Assembly: GCF_015904235.1 (NCBI RefSeq)
Contig: NZ_JADZLT010000048.1
Coordinates: 1-64,000, forward strand
Direction: 5' to 3'
Origin: Methylobrevis albus
Lineage (GTDB): Bacteria > Pseudomonadota > Alphaproteobacteria > Rhizobiales > Pleomorphomonadaceae
DNA: 64,000 nucleotides
Below, in pieces: positions 55,939 through 64,000 of this stretch. Both the position numbers and the translations under genes were made by a program. The first letter of the stretch is position 1, and every line of letters begins with the position of its first letter. The notes under the pieces are model-generated. The model did not search any database, was not told where the DNA came from, and saw only the letters and a list, made by a program, of their open reading frames with translations.

Positions 55939-56421
55939 TCAGGCGTCGGGACGGCCGAGCACCTGCTTCAGGCGCTCTTCCTCCTCGGACGAGAGGCCGA
56001 TTTCGGCGGAGGGCGCCGCGCGTCGGCGGCGCAGCGCCATCAGCAGCGCGCCGGCGCCGATCAGAAGCACCACCGGCCCCGCCACCCACAACCCGGCCGT
56101 GCTCCAGTCGAACGGGGGCTTCAGGAGCACGAAGCGGCCGTAGCGCTCGGAGATGAAGCCGAGCACGGCGGCATCGTCGTCGCCGGCCATGATCCGCTCG
56201 CGCACCAGCAGGCGCAAGTCGCGGGCGAGTTCGGCATCGGAATCGTCGATCGACTGGTTCTGGCAGACGACGCAGCGCAGCTCCGCCGAGATCGTGCGCG
56301 CGCGCGCCTCGAGCGCCGGGTCGGGCAGGCGCTCGTCGGGCTGCAGGGCCGCGGCGGGCACTGTCATGAGCGCGAGGGCCACCACGGCGCGGCGGCAGGT
56401 GGCGGCGAAGCGGGCGAACAT
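55939..56421 (-). CDS. ccmH: Cytochrome c maturation protein CcmH (CycL)
   Basis: A 160-residue membrane-anchored thiol-disulfide protein that reduces apocytochrome CXXCH cysteines in the periplasm before haem attachment. A signal peptide (residues 1-25) is followed by the family motif LRCVVCQNQSI with C50 and C53, and a C-terminal membrane helix at about 102-122. GAGGAGG lies 6 bp before the ATG at 56421; an earlier ATG at 56436 overlaps the ccmF stop as ATGA but lacks that site. It is the last gene of the ccmI-E-F-H group. Confidence 0.94.
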   Translation of the reverse strand: MFARFAATCRRAVVALALMTVPAAALQPDERLPDPALEARARTISAELRCVVCQNQSIDDSDAELARDLRLLVRERIMAGDDDAAVLGFISERYGRFVLLKPPFDWSTAGLWVAGPVVLLIGAGALLMALRRRRAAPSAEIGLSSEEEERLKQVLGRPDA

Positions 56422-56432
56422 CGGCGTCCTCC

Positions 56433-58430
56433 TCATTCGCCCGCGGCCAGCGTGCGGCCGGGCCGCGGCGCGGCGCGGGCGGGCTTCGGCGCACCGACGC
56501 GCAGGCGGCGGTCGGACAGCGACAGCGCGCCGCCGAGCATCATGGCGACGGTGCCGAGCCAGATCAGCGTCACCAGCGGCTTGTCCCACATCCGCACGGT
56601 GATGCCGTCATTTTCGGCGGTGGTATCGCCGAGCGTGACGTAGAGCTGCGAGAAGCCGTGGGTGACGATGGCGGCCTCGGTGGTCGGCATTTGGCGCACC
56701 TCGTAGATGCGCTTCGAGGGATCGAGCCGGGCGACCACCTCGCCGTCCTTGCGCGCCGTCATGTGGGCGACGAGCTCGCGGTAGGTGCCGGCCGCCCGGT
56801 TCTCGAAGCCGTCGAAGCTGACCTCGTAGGCGCCGATGGTGGCGGTGTCGCCGCGGCGCATCACGGTGATCGTCTCGGCCTCGAAGGTGGAGACCGCGAC
56901 GATGCCGAGCAGGGTGATGCCGAGGCCGGCATGCGCCGCCGCGGTGCCGTAGGCCGAGCGTGGCAGGCCGGCGAGCCGGCGCCAGCCGGCGGCGAAGCCG
57001 ACGTCGCCGAAGCGCGCGCGGAACAGCAGCTCCGCCGCCGCGCCGACCATCAGCCAGGTGGCGAGGCCGATGCCGAGCGCCGCGAGCACCGGGCCGCCCG
57101 AGGTGGCCCAGATCACGGCGAGCGTGACGAGGATCGCGATGCCGAAGGCGGCGTAGAGACGCTGCGCGACCGCATAGATGTCGCCGCGTTTCCACGCGAG
57201 GAACGGCCCGAACGGCACCGCGAGCAGCAGCGGGATCATCAGCGGGCCGAAGGTGAGGTTGAAGAACGGCTCGCCGACCGAAATCTTGTCGCCGGTCACG
57301 GCTTCGAGCGCCATCGGATAGAGCGTGCCGACCAGCACCGACGCCGTCGCCGCGGTCAGCAGCAGGTTGTTGAGAACCAACGCCCCCTCGCGGCTGACCG
57401 GCGCGAACAGGCCGCCGGCCTGCAGCGACGAGGCGCGCAGCGCGAACAGCGCCAGGCTGCCGCCGATGAAGATCAGCAGGATGGTCAGGATGAAGACGCC
57501 GCGGGCGGGGTCGGTGGCGAACGAATGCACCGAGGTCAGGATGCCCGAGCGGACGAGGAAGGTGCCGAGCAGCGACAGCGAGAAGGTGAGGATCGCGAGC
57601 AGCACGGTCCAGATCTTCAGCGCGTTGCGCTTCTCCATCACCAGCGCCGAATGCAGCAGCGCGGTGCCGATCAGCCACGGCATGAACGAGGCGTTCTCGA
57701 CCGGATCCCAGAACCACCAGCCGCCCCAGCCGAGCTCGTAATAGGCCCAGTAGGAGCCCATCGAGATGCCGGCGGTGAGAAACACCCAGGCGGCCAGCGT
57801 CCACGGCCGCACCCAGCGCGCCCAGGCGGCGTCGATGCGGCCCTCGATCAGCGCCGCGACGGCAAAGGCGAACGAGATCGAGAAGCCGACGTAGCCGAGG
57901 TAGAGCAGCGGCGGATGGATGGCGAGGCCGATGTCCTGCAGCAGCGGATTGAGATCCTGCCCCTCCATCGGCGCCGGCGAGAGGCGCAGGAACGGGTTCG
58001 AGGTGAGCAGGATGAACAGCAGGAAGGCGACGGTGATCCAGGCCTGCACGCCGAGCACGTTGGCCTTCAGCGTCGTCGGCAGGTTGCCGCCGAACCAGGC
58101 GACCGCCGCGCCGAACAGCGCGAGAATCAGCACCCAGAGCAGCATCGAGCCCTCGTGGTTGCCCCAGACGCCGGTGATCTTGTAGAGCATCGGCTTGGCC
58201 GAATGCGAGTTCTCGTAGACGTTGACGACGGAGAAGTCGGACACGACGTAGGCGTGGGTCAGCGCCGCGAAGCTGAGCGCGATCAGCAGCAGCTGCGTCA
58301 CCGCCACCGGCGGCGCGATCGCCATCAGCGCCGCATCGTTGCGCCGGGCGCCGATCACCGGCACCACCGACTGCACCAGGGCCAGGATCAGGGCCAGAAC
58401 CAGGGCGAAATGCCCGACCTCGGAAATCAT
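56433..58430 (-). CDS. ccmF: Haem lyase subunit CcmF (CycK)
   Basis: A 665-residue inner-membrane protein with about 14-15 predicted helices that attaches haem from CcmE to apocytochrome c with CcmH and CcmI. The tryptophan-rich WWD signature is in GWGGWWFWDPVENASFMPW, preceded by VWGNHEGSMLLWV. Length is normal for the family. It is followed by ccmH with a short gap and preceded by ccmE with a 72-bp gap. Confidence 0.96.
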   Translation of the reverse strand: MISEVGHFALVLALILALVQSVVPVIGARRNDAALMAIAPPVAVTQLLLIALSFAALTHAYVVSDFSVVNVYENSHSAKPMLYKITGVWGNHEGSMLLWVLILALFGAAVAWFGGNLPTTLKANVLGVQAWITVAFLLFILLTSNPFLRLSPAPMEGQDLNPLLQDIGLAIHPPLLYLGYVGFSISFAFAVAALIEGRIDAAWARWVRPWTLAAWVFLTAGISMGSYWAYYELGWGGWWFWDPVENASFMPWLIGTALLHSALVMEKRNALKIWTVLLAILTFSLSLLGTFLVRSGILTSVHSFATDPARGVFILTILLIFIGGSLALFALRASSLQAGGLFAPVSREGALVLNNLLLTAATASVLVGTLYPMALEAVTGDKISVGEPFFNLTFGPLMIPLLLAVPFGPFLAWKRGDIYAVAQRLYAAFGIAILVTLAVIWATSGGPVLAALGIGLATWLMVGAAAELLFRARFGDVGFAAGWRRLAGLPRSAYGTAAAHAGLGITLLGIVAVSTFEAETITVMRRGDTATIGAYEVSFDGFENRAAGTYRELVAHMTARKDGEVVARLDPSKRIYEVRQMPTTEAAIVTHGFSQLYVTLGDTTAENDGITVRMWDKPLVTLIWLGTVAMMLGGALSLSDRRLRVGAPKPARAAPRPGRTLAAGE

Positions 58431-58502
58431 CCGTCGCTCCCTCGATCCGGATCGATGGCCGGTCCCATGCGGCCGGCCACTATAGGCCGGCCTCGCCGCT
58501 CG

Positions 58503-58964
58503 TCAGTTGCTCTTCATCGCGCCGGCGCCGTCGCCTTCCCAGACACCTTGGGCTTTGAGCGAGTCGACGACTTCCTTCGGCATGTAGTTCTCGTCGTGCT
58601 TGGCGAGCACGTTGTCGGCGGTAAAGACGCCATCGGGGCCGAGCCGGCCCTCCGCGACGACGCCCTGCCCTTCGCGGAAGAGATCCGGCAGTAGGCCGAC
58701 GTAGGTGACCGGCACGTCGTTGACCGTATCGGTGACGGCAAAGCGTACCGTCGCACCCTCGCCGCGCAGCACGGACCCGTCCTTGACGAGCCCGCCGATC
58801 CGCAACCGCTGGTCGCCCTGTCCGGCGAGGCCCTCGGCGATCTCGGTCGGCGTCTTGAACAACGTGATCCGGCTGCTCGCGGCATTGAGGACAAGGCCGG
58901 CCGACACCGCGAGCACGGTGCCCGCGGCGGCGATCAGCGTCAGTCGTCTCTGCTTCCTGGTCAT
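58503..58964 (-). CDS. ccmE: Haem chaperone CcmE (CycJ)
   Basis: A 153-residue membrane-anchored periplasmic protein that binds haem covalently and hands it to CcmF. A single N-terminal helix lies at about 8-28, followed by an OB-fold beta-barrel. The haem-binding H123 is in [10 protein letters not shown] with Y127 four residues later, the family's HxxxY motif. The start is the ATG before the basic RKQRR segment. A 91-bp gap separates it from ccmI. Confidence 0.96.
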   Translation of the reverse strand: MTRKQRRLTLIAAAGTVLAVSAGLVLNAASSRITLFKTPTEIAEGLAGQGDQRLRIGGLVKDGSVLRGEGATVRFAVTDTVNDVPVTYVGLLPDLFREGQGVVAEGRLGPDGVFTADNVLAKHDENYMPKEVVDSLKAQGVWEGDGAGAMKSN

Positions 58965-59055
58965 GGCCTTCGGTCGTCTCCCCGCGCCGACGATGTCGCG
59001 GCGCGCATCTTATGCCCGGGCACGGCCGGCCCGATTGATAATCGTGTGATCGCGC

Positions 59056-60141
59056 TCAGTTGAGCGCGTTCGGCAGCGGGCCGTTCGCCGCATCGTCGAT
59101 CAGGGCGATGGCCTCGACGTCGCCGGCGAGCGCCGCCCGGCCGCGCGCCGCCGCCGCCGTGGCCGCCGGCTCGTCGCCGAGCACGCGGTAGGAGCGCACC
59201 AGCCGGGCCCAGCCCTGCGGGTCGAGCGGCTCGGCCGCGAGCCGCTCGGCGAGCGAGGCGACCATCTGCCGGATCATGCCGTCATTCACGGCCGGGGCGC
59301 CGCCTTCGGCCGGCGCCTCCATCGCCGGCGCGCCGGCTTCGACCGCCTCGGCACGGCTCGCGCGCACCGCCGCCAGCCACGGCGCGTCGGGCGGCGCATT
59401 CGCAAGCATCGCGTCGAATGCCTGAACCGCCTCGTCGAACCGGCCTTCCGCGGCGAGGCCGCGCGCGGCGTAGAAGCGGGCCTTCATGTTGTCGCCGTCT
59501 GCGGCGACGGCGGCGTTGAACGCCTCGATCGCGGCAGGCGGGAAGCGGCCGTCGGCGGCGATCACGATCGCCTCGCCGAGGTCGGCGAGCGTCGCCGAGT
59601 CCGTGCCGCCGCGGCGGACGATCTCGCCATAGGCGCGCGCGGCGTCCTGCGGCCGGCCGATGCGCAGATAGACCGGCGCGACGACGCGCCAGCCCTCGAC
59701 GTCGTCGGGGTTCTGCGCGAGATGGCGCTCGATGCAGATCACGAGGTCGGTGAGCGGCGTTTCCGGGCCGCAGCTGCGCGATGCCACCGGCTGGTCCGGC
59801 AGGTCGGGAGCGCCGACGTAGGTATAGGCGCCGAGGCTCGCGGCCGGCACGAAGGCGATGACGGCGATTGTGACGATTTTCGCGAACGACGCACGGGTCG
59901 GGCCACTCGCCTTCGCCTCGTCGGCCTTCAGCAACCGGCGGGCGATCTCGGCGCGGGCCGCGGCGGCCTCCTCCCGGGCGACGAGGCCGCGGTCGAGGTC
60001 GCGCTCGATCTCGCCGAGCTGGTCGCGGTAGACCTCGACGTCGTCGCCGCCGACGGTGCCGCGTCCGGCGCGGGCGAGCGGTACCAGCACCGACAGCGTC
60101 GCCAGTCCCGTCAGAATGGCCAGAACGATCCAGAGCATCAT
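59056..60141 (-). CDS. ccmI: Cytochrome c maturation protein CcmI (CycH)
   Basis: A 361-residue apocytochrome chaperone. Two membrane helices lie at about 1-22 and 95-115, with a cytoplasmic coiled loop between (VYRDQLGEIERDLDRGL). The periplasmic part contains TPR repeats, including DDVEGWRVVAPVYLRIG and DNMKARFYAARGLAAEG, that bind the C-terminal helix of apocytochromes. Two adjacent ATG codons start the frame; GAGGAC lies 10 bp upstream. It is the first gene of the ccmIEFH group. The 232-bp upstream gap contains nothing recognised. Confidence 0.92.
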   Translation of the reverse strand: MMLWIVLAILTGLATLSVLVPLARAGRGTVGGDDVEVYRDQLGEIERDLDRGLVAREEAAAARAEIARRLLKADEAKASGPTRASFAKIVTIAVIAFVPAASLGAYTYVGAPDLPDQPVASRSCGPETPLTDLVICIERHLAQNPDDVEGWRVVAPVYLRIGRPQDAARAYGEIVRRGGTDSATLADLGEAIVIAADGRFPPAAIEAFNAAVAADGDNMKARFYAARGLAAEGRFDEAVQAFDAMLANAPPDAPWLAAVRASRAEAVEAGAPAMEAPAEGGAPAVNDGMIRQMVASLAERLAAEPLDPQGWARLVRSYRVLGDEPAATAAAARGRAALAGDVEAIALIDDAANGPLPNALN

Positions 60142-60373
60142 GCGGTCGGCGTCCTCGTCCCTCGAACCTGCCCGGTGCCCGGCGGTGCGCCGCATCAAAC
60201 CGCCGGAATGGGCGCAGCGCGCATTGATCGGGGTCAAACGCCGCGCGGGCGCCGCGTCATGCGCCGAAGCGGGCGGCGGCCCGCGCGGCCTCGTCGTCGA
60301 TCAAATAGGGGAGGTGGCCGGATTTCTCAACGCATTCCGGGTCGCCTGCGCCGATCGGCAGCAGGCCGACCGC

Positions 60374-61786
60374 TCAGCCCGTCGCCAGCGCCGCGCCGGT
60401 TCGGCCCACCGCCCGGTCGCGCGCCTTGCGCATCACCACGGCATACTCCGGGCCGAAGGCGAGTTCGGCGAGCTTGATCATGATGTCGACCGCCATCAGC
60501 ACGTCGGCCCGGCCGGCGCCGGCCGTCTTCTTCAACTGCTCGATGGCGCGGTTGCCGAGCACCTCGATCGCCTGCTCGGACGACTGGCCGACCTGGGCGA
60601 GGAGTTCGTTGATGGCGAGGCTGTCGCGGCAGCGCCGTGCTTCGGCGAGCACCGTCATGGCGCGGATCGCGTCCTGCCCCTCGCCCTCGCGGCCGGCGGT
60701 GGAGCCGCCCTCGACGCGCAGCGCGCGCCGGATCGTCGGCACGATCGCCTCGACCTCGGCCTGCACCATGTCGGACATGCTGCGGCGCAGATCGCCGAGC
60801 CGCTTGCGCCAGGCGGAGTCGCCGTCGAAGTCGATCGAGATCGAGATGCTGCGCACGAGGTCGTGAAAGCTGCCGAGGGCGCGGGCCATCTCGGCGGTGC
60901 CGTCCGGACGGCGCCGCGCGGCGCCGAAGCGGACGATCACGCGCTCCGCCTCGGAGAAATAGATGTCGAGGAAGGAGGCGACGCTGGAGCGGCGGATGTC
61001 GCCGGCCTTGTCACCCCCGCCGAGTGCCACCGCGATGCGGGCGAGCACCGCGGGCGACGCCAGCCGCGACAGCAGGACGCAGCCGGCCCAGACGGCATCG
61101 GCCGGCACCCGCTCGACGAAGCGACCGACCACCTCGAGCGCCGTGGTCTCGGAAGGGTCGCCGACGACGATGGTGGCGGGGAGTTCGTGCACGAGCGTAG
61201 CGATCGATTTGCGGCGCTCATGGATCGCGAAGAGGTCGCCGAGGTCGCTCAGGGCGCGCTCGCCGCCGATCAGGCCGCCGAGGCGCTGGCGGCCCTTGGC
61301 GGTCGCCGACAGTTCGTCGTGGTTGGCGCGCAGCTGCCTGAGTCCTGTGTCGCGCAGCTCCGCCATCATCACCTTGAGGTCGGCCTCCGGCGAATAGACG
61401 CGGATTGAGGCCTCGTCGAGCCAGGGGCCGAACAGGTCGGGGGCGACGTCGCGCACGAGATAGGTCCAGATGCCGTCGATCGAATCGATCGACAGCCGGC
61501 CGGTCTGGCGGGTGCGCAGTTCCTCGCGGATGATGAACGGCGCGAACGGCTCGAAGAACAGCCGGCGGACGCGGGCGGGACGCGGCTCGTCAGACTTGGT
61601 GCCGTTCACAACGGCCCGGGTCGCTTCGAGGATCAGGCGAGTGGAGGCATCGAGCTGGCCCGCCTCGCCGGCGATCTCCAGCTTGCGCAGCAGCATGAGG
61701 CGCGCGCCGGGAGAGAGCGAGCCGAGATAGTCGATCACCTTCGCGCGCATCAGACGCCCGTCCGGCATGTCCGTGCGTTCCTTCAT
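60374..61786 (-). CDS. Conserved alphaproteobacterial-type protein, unknown function
   Basis: A 470-residue soluble, largely helical protein without signal peptide. The first third contains RLMLLRKLEIAGEAG and VRRLFFEPFAPFIIREELRT; the middle has ALSDLGDLFAIHERR and VHELPATIVVGDPSET; no catalytic motif is evident. I do not recognise the family. It stands alone between ccmI and the lipoprotein gene on the same strand. The ATG at 61786 is given; an ATG at 61768 has AAGGA about 10 bp upstream and may be the true start. Confidence 0.75.
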   Translation of the reverse strand: MKERTDMPDGRLMRAKVIDYLGSLSPGARLMLLRKLEIAGEAGQLDASTRLILEATRAVVNGTKSDEPRPARVRRLFFEPFAPFIIREELRTRQTGRLSIDSIDGIWTYLVRDVAPDLFGPWLDEASIRVYSPEADLKVMMAELRDTGLRQLRANHDELSATAKGRQRLGGLIGGERALSDLGDLFAIHERRKSIATLVHELPATIVVGDPSETTALEVVGRFVERVPADAVWAGCVLLSRLASPAVLARIAVALGGGDKAGDIRRSSVASFLDIYFSEAERVIVRFGAARRRPDGTAEMARALGSFHDLVRSISISIDFDGDSAWRKRLGDLRRSMSDMVQAEVEAIVPTIRRALRVEGGSTAGREGEGQDAIRAMTVLAEARRCRDSLAINELLAQVGQSSEQAIEVLGNRAIEQLKKTAGAGRADVLMAVDIMIKLAELAFGPEYAVVMRKARDRAVGRTGAALATG

Positions 61787-61903
61787 CGTTGCCCGCGACC
61801 TGCCGCCGACGGTCCGCCACCAGAGGCGACTATGGCCGAGGGAAGGTTGACGTTTGGTGTGCATCCGGGCCGAGCCGGACGCGATCCCGCGCGGCGGAAA
61901 CGA

Positions 61904-61930
61904 CGAAGGGGGCGGATGCCGCCCCCTTCG
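61904..61930 (-). terminator. Probable terminator after the lipoprotein gene
   Basis: CGAAGGGGGCG(GAT)GCCGCCCCCTTCG forms a strong stem; on the minus strand it is followed by TCGTTT, a weak T run. Confidence 0.65.
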
Positions 61931-61974
61931 TGCCGATCATTGCGGTCTCGCCGACGGGTGCCGGAACCGGTCGG

Positions 61975-62451
61975 TCAGGACACCTGGCGCCAGGTGCCGT
62001 CCGGATTGCGGCAGGCGGTGCCGCGGACGACCTGCGGCCGGCCATCGATGTACACGGTGTTGGTGTAGTCGCGGCACTGGGCGCTGTTGATGTACTGCGG
62101 CGGGCCGACGTTGACCTGGCCGTAGCGGCCGGACTGCGGGTTCTGCCACTGCTGCGGCGCCCCGTATTCCAGCGCCTGGTACTGCGCGTTCTGGTAGTAC
62201 TGCTTGTCGGCCTCGTCGAGCTGCGCGCCGATCTGGTTGCCGAGGAAGCCGCCGAGCAGAGCGCCGCCGGCGATCGCCGCGACACGGCCACCGCCGCTGC
62301 CGAACTGGCTGCCGATCGCCGCACCGGCCGCTGCGCCGGCCAGCGTGCCGACGCCCTGCTTGCTGATGCCGCTCTGGCCATAGGGATCCGTCTGGCAGCC
62401 GGCGAGCGTCGCCGCCATGATGCCGACCGCGATCAATGCCTTGAAAGTCAT
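61975..62451 (-). CDS. Outer-membrane lipoprotein with glycine-zipper (17-kDa antigen family)
   Basis: A 158-residue lipoprotein. The lipobox LAGC ends a short signal peptide (cysteine at residue 19). Residues about 33-78 are a glycine-zipper membrane segment (GVGTLAGAAAGAAIGSQFG, then GGALLGGFLGNQIGAQLD), as in the Rickettsia 17-kDa surface antigen and SlyB-like proteins. The C-terminal part, with CRDYTNTVYIDGRPQ and GTACRNPDGTW, is the usual domain of alphaproteobacterial members. GGGAG lies 5 bp before the ATG at 62451. A role in outer-membrane stability is inferred from the family. Confidence 0.92.
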   Translation of the reverse strand: MTFKALIAVGIMAATLAGCQTDPYGQSGISKQGVGTLAGAAAGAAIGSQFGSGGGRVAAIAGGALLGGFLGNQIGAQLDEADKQYYQNAQYQALEYGAPQQWQNPQSGRYGQVNVGPPQYINSAQCRDYTNTVYIDGRPQVVRGTACRNPDGTWRQVS

Positions 62452-62667
62452 GATTACTCCCGTCGAAAAAATCCGCCGTGTCGGAGGACGCGTCCCAAGT
62501 CCGCCACCGACGGTTCCGAACGCAATATTCGGCGCCGATTCGGAATGGCCCAAGTTTACCACACGATCACGTTACCTTGCATTACACAGCCCGAACATGG
62601 CCGAAGTAGGAAGCTGGCTCGGTCCGCGGCAGGTTTCGGCGCGCGGAACGCTGCCGAGATCCCGCAC

Positions 62668-63996
62668 CTAGCTTCTCGGCAGCACCACCGCCACGGCGAG
62701 GCCGCCGAGGCCGGCCGCGCCGAGGGTGATCGTGCCGCCGTAGGCCTCGACCAGCTCCTCGACGATCGCCAGCCCGAGGCCCGAACCCGGCACGCTCTCG
62801 TCGAGACGCCGGCCGCGCGCCAGCGCCTCGCGGCGCAGTTCCGGCGCAAGGCCGGGGCCGTCGTCCTCGACGACGATCTCGATCATCGCCCGCGAGGCGG
62901 CGCCGGTGGCGATCGGGCGGGCGCGCACCAGCACGCGGCCGTTGCCGAACTTGCAGGCGTTGTCGAGCAGGTTGCCGACCATCTCCTCGAGATCGCTGCG
63001 GGCGACGCGGACCCTGAGGTCGGGCGGGCAGTCGATGTCGATCGCGACGCCGGGGTCGGGATAGGCGCGGCGCAGCACCTTGGCGAGGCCGGCCAGCGAC
63101 GGCGCCACCTCGGAGGCGGCGCCGATGGTGCGGCGCTGGGCGGCGGCGCGGGCGCGGTCGAGGTCGCTGTCGATGCGGCCGCGCATGATCTCGGCCTGCT
63201 CCAGCACCTTCGCCGCCAGCGGACCGCCGTCGCTGCGCGTCTCGTTGACGATGACGCTGAGCGGCGTTTTGAGCGCGTGGGCGAGGTTGCCGACGTTGGC
63301 CTGGGCGCGCTCGACCACCGCGCGGTTGGCGTCGATCAGCGCGTTGAGTTCCACCGACAGCGGCGCGATCTCGCTCGGCATTTCGCCGGCGAGCCGGTCG
63401 GCCCGGCCCTCGCGGATGTCGGCGAGCGCGGCGCCGATCTGCTGCAGCGGCCGGAGGCCGACGCGGACCTGCACGATGGTGGCGAACAGCAGTCCCGCGG
63501 CGAAGACGGCGAGGGTGACGAAGACGCTGCGCGAGAACGACCGCATGTCGGCCTTCACCTCGTCGGCGTTGCCGGCGACGACGACGTCGAGGCTGCGGCC
63601 GCCGTCGAACTCGACGACCTGCGAGACGACGCGCAGTTCCTCGTTGCCCGGGCCGGTGCGATATTCTGCCGTGACGGTGCCGTCGTGCGCGGGCTCGCCG
63701 AGATCGAGGACGTCACCGAACAGCGAGCGCGACATGGCGCGCACCTCGCGGCTGATCGGGTCGCGCACCACCCAGTACCAGCCGGACAGCGGCAGCAGGA
63801 ACCGCGGCTCGCCGAGGGTCGTCACGTCGGGCGGATCGCCCTCGGGCGTCGCGGCGACGAGGCCGGCGAGCGCCTTCTGGTAGACGACGAGGCGGGCGTC
63901 GAAGCTGCGCTCGACACTGGCGTTGTAGAGGCGGGTGAGGACGACGCCGGCGAACACCAGCGCGACGGCGCTCCAGATCGCGGCGGCGACCACCAT
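62668..63996 (-). CDS. Sensor histidine kinase, FeuQ/PhoQ-like (may extend beyond the window)
   Basis: At least 442 residues. Membrane helices lie at about 5-22 and 157-178 with a periplasmic sensor region between, then a HAMP-like segment. The phospho-acceptor H240 is in GNLAHALKTPLSVIV, a form of the H-box seen in PhoQ/FeuQ-type kinases. The ATPase boxes are NLLDNACKFG, VEDDGPGLA and GSGLGLAIV. The frame begins only 4 bp from the window edge, so the real start and its response regulator gene may lie outside. FeuQ is suggested because I recall feuPQ beside cycHJKL in rhizobia; this is not proven here. Confidence 0.88.
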   Translation of the reverse strand: MVVAAAIWSAVALVFAGVVLTRLYNASVERSFDARLVVYQKALAGLVAATPEGDPPDVTTLGEPRFLLPLSGWYWVVRDPISREVRAMSRSLFGDVLDLGEPAHDGTVTAEYRTGPGNEELRVVSQVVEFDGGRSLDVVVAGNADEVKADMRSFSRSVFVTLAVFAAGLLFATIVQVRVGLRPLQQIGAALADIREGRADRLAGEMPSEIAPLSVELNALIDANRAVVERAQANVGNLAHALKTPLSVIVNETRSDGGPLAAKVLEQAEIMRGRIDSDLDRARAAAQRRTIGAASEVAPSLAGLAKVLRRAYPDPGVAIDIDCPPDLRVRVARSDLEEMVGNLLDNACKFGNGRVLVRARPIATGAASRAMIEIVVEDDGPGLAPELRREALARGRRLDESVPGSGLGLAIVEELVEAYGGTITLGAAGLGGLAVAVVLPRS

Positions 63997-64000
63997 GCGC

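Overview
The window is about 64 kb of a GC-rich chromosome. It most likely comes from an alphaproteobacterium of the order Hyphomicrobiales (Rhizobiales). Three things support this: the block ccmI-ccmE-ccmF-ccmH / degP / two-component pair / glnE / PleC-type kinase, which I recall as a rhizobial (cycHJKL) arrangement; a fused TrpE-TrpG anthranilate synthase behind a rhizobial-type trpL attenuator; and intergenic repeats of the kind that give spurious VIPAKAGIQ / RFRGDD peptides in this group. The genus cannot be fixed from the sequence.

Layout. 1-4560 is a translation block: tuf, tRNA-Gly(TCC), an RtcB-family gene on the other strand, tRNA-Tyr(GTA), the 23S rRNA methyltransferase rlmB, and tRNA-Thr(TGT). 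4624-8604 is a single, clearly AT-richer gene directly after tRNA-Thr. It encodes a 1326-residue protein with an N-terminal PD-(D/E)XK-type nuclease, a long TPR-like core, a GreA/B-C-like segment and a C-terminal PIN-like nuclease; it is the best candidate for an under-described conflict or defence gene. 8772-14272 is an envelope/signalling group: a secreted caspase-like protein ending in a CxxCH segment, a YceI-OmpA fusion, a Hanks-type Ser/Thr kinase, a proline-rich anchored protein and a small XRE regulator. 14301-16263 holds the Mrp Fe-S ATPase and a class I cytochrome c. 16429-16869 is an AT-rich gene resembling immunity proteins. 16982-19566 is soxYZ-fccAB for sulfur/sulfide oxidation. 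An IS30-type element follows at about 20086-21115.

21267-35432 is a reductive pyrimidine (uracil/thymine) degradation regulon: PreT/PreA dihydropyrimidine dehydrogenase, dihydropyrimidinase, an N-carbamoyl-beta-amino-acid amidohydrolase, an omega-amino-acid aminotransferase, an NMT1/THI5-type ABC importer, a cupin protein and a RutR-like TetR regulator. RutR-like palindromes lie in both divergent promoter regions (31330-31345 and 35600-35615). This block carries many repeats, including an array of four hairpin elements with an exact 237-bp period (24834-25695).

35819-43104 holds an ArgE-type deacylase, trpEG with its leader peptide trpL, a small AT-rich secreted protein beside a transposase remnant, an unknown protein, a RelE/RHH toxin-antitoxin pair and a CaiB-type CoA-transferase. 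43334-63996 is core genome: pepN, a PleC-like kinase, glnE, an EnvZ-like kinase with an OmpR-like regulator, a DegP protease, cytochrome c maturation genes ccmHFEI, an unknown conserved protein, a glycine-zipper lipoprotein and a FeuQ/PhoQ-like kinase that reaches the window edge. No rRNA operon, CRISPR array, prophage or replication origin was seen.
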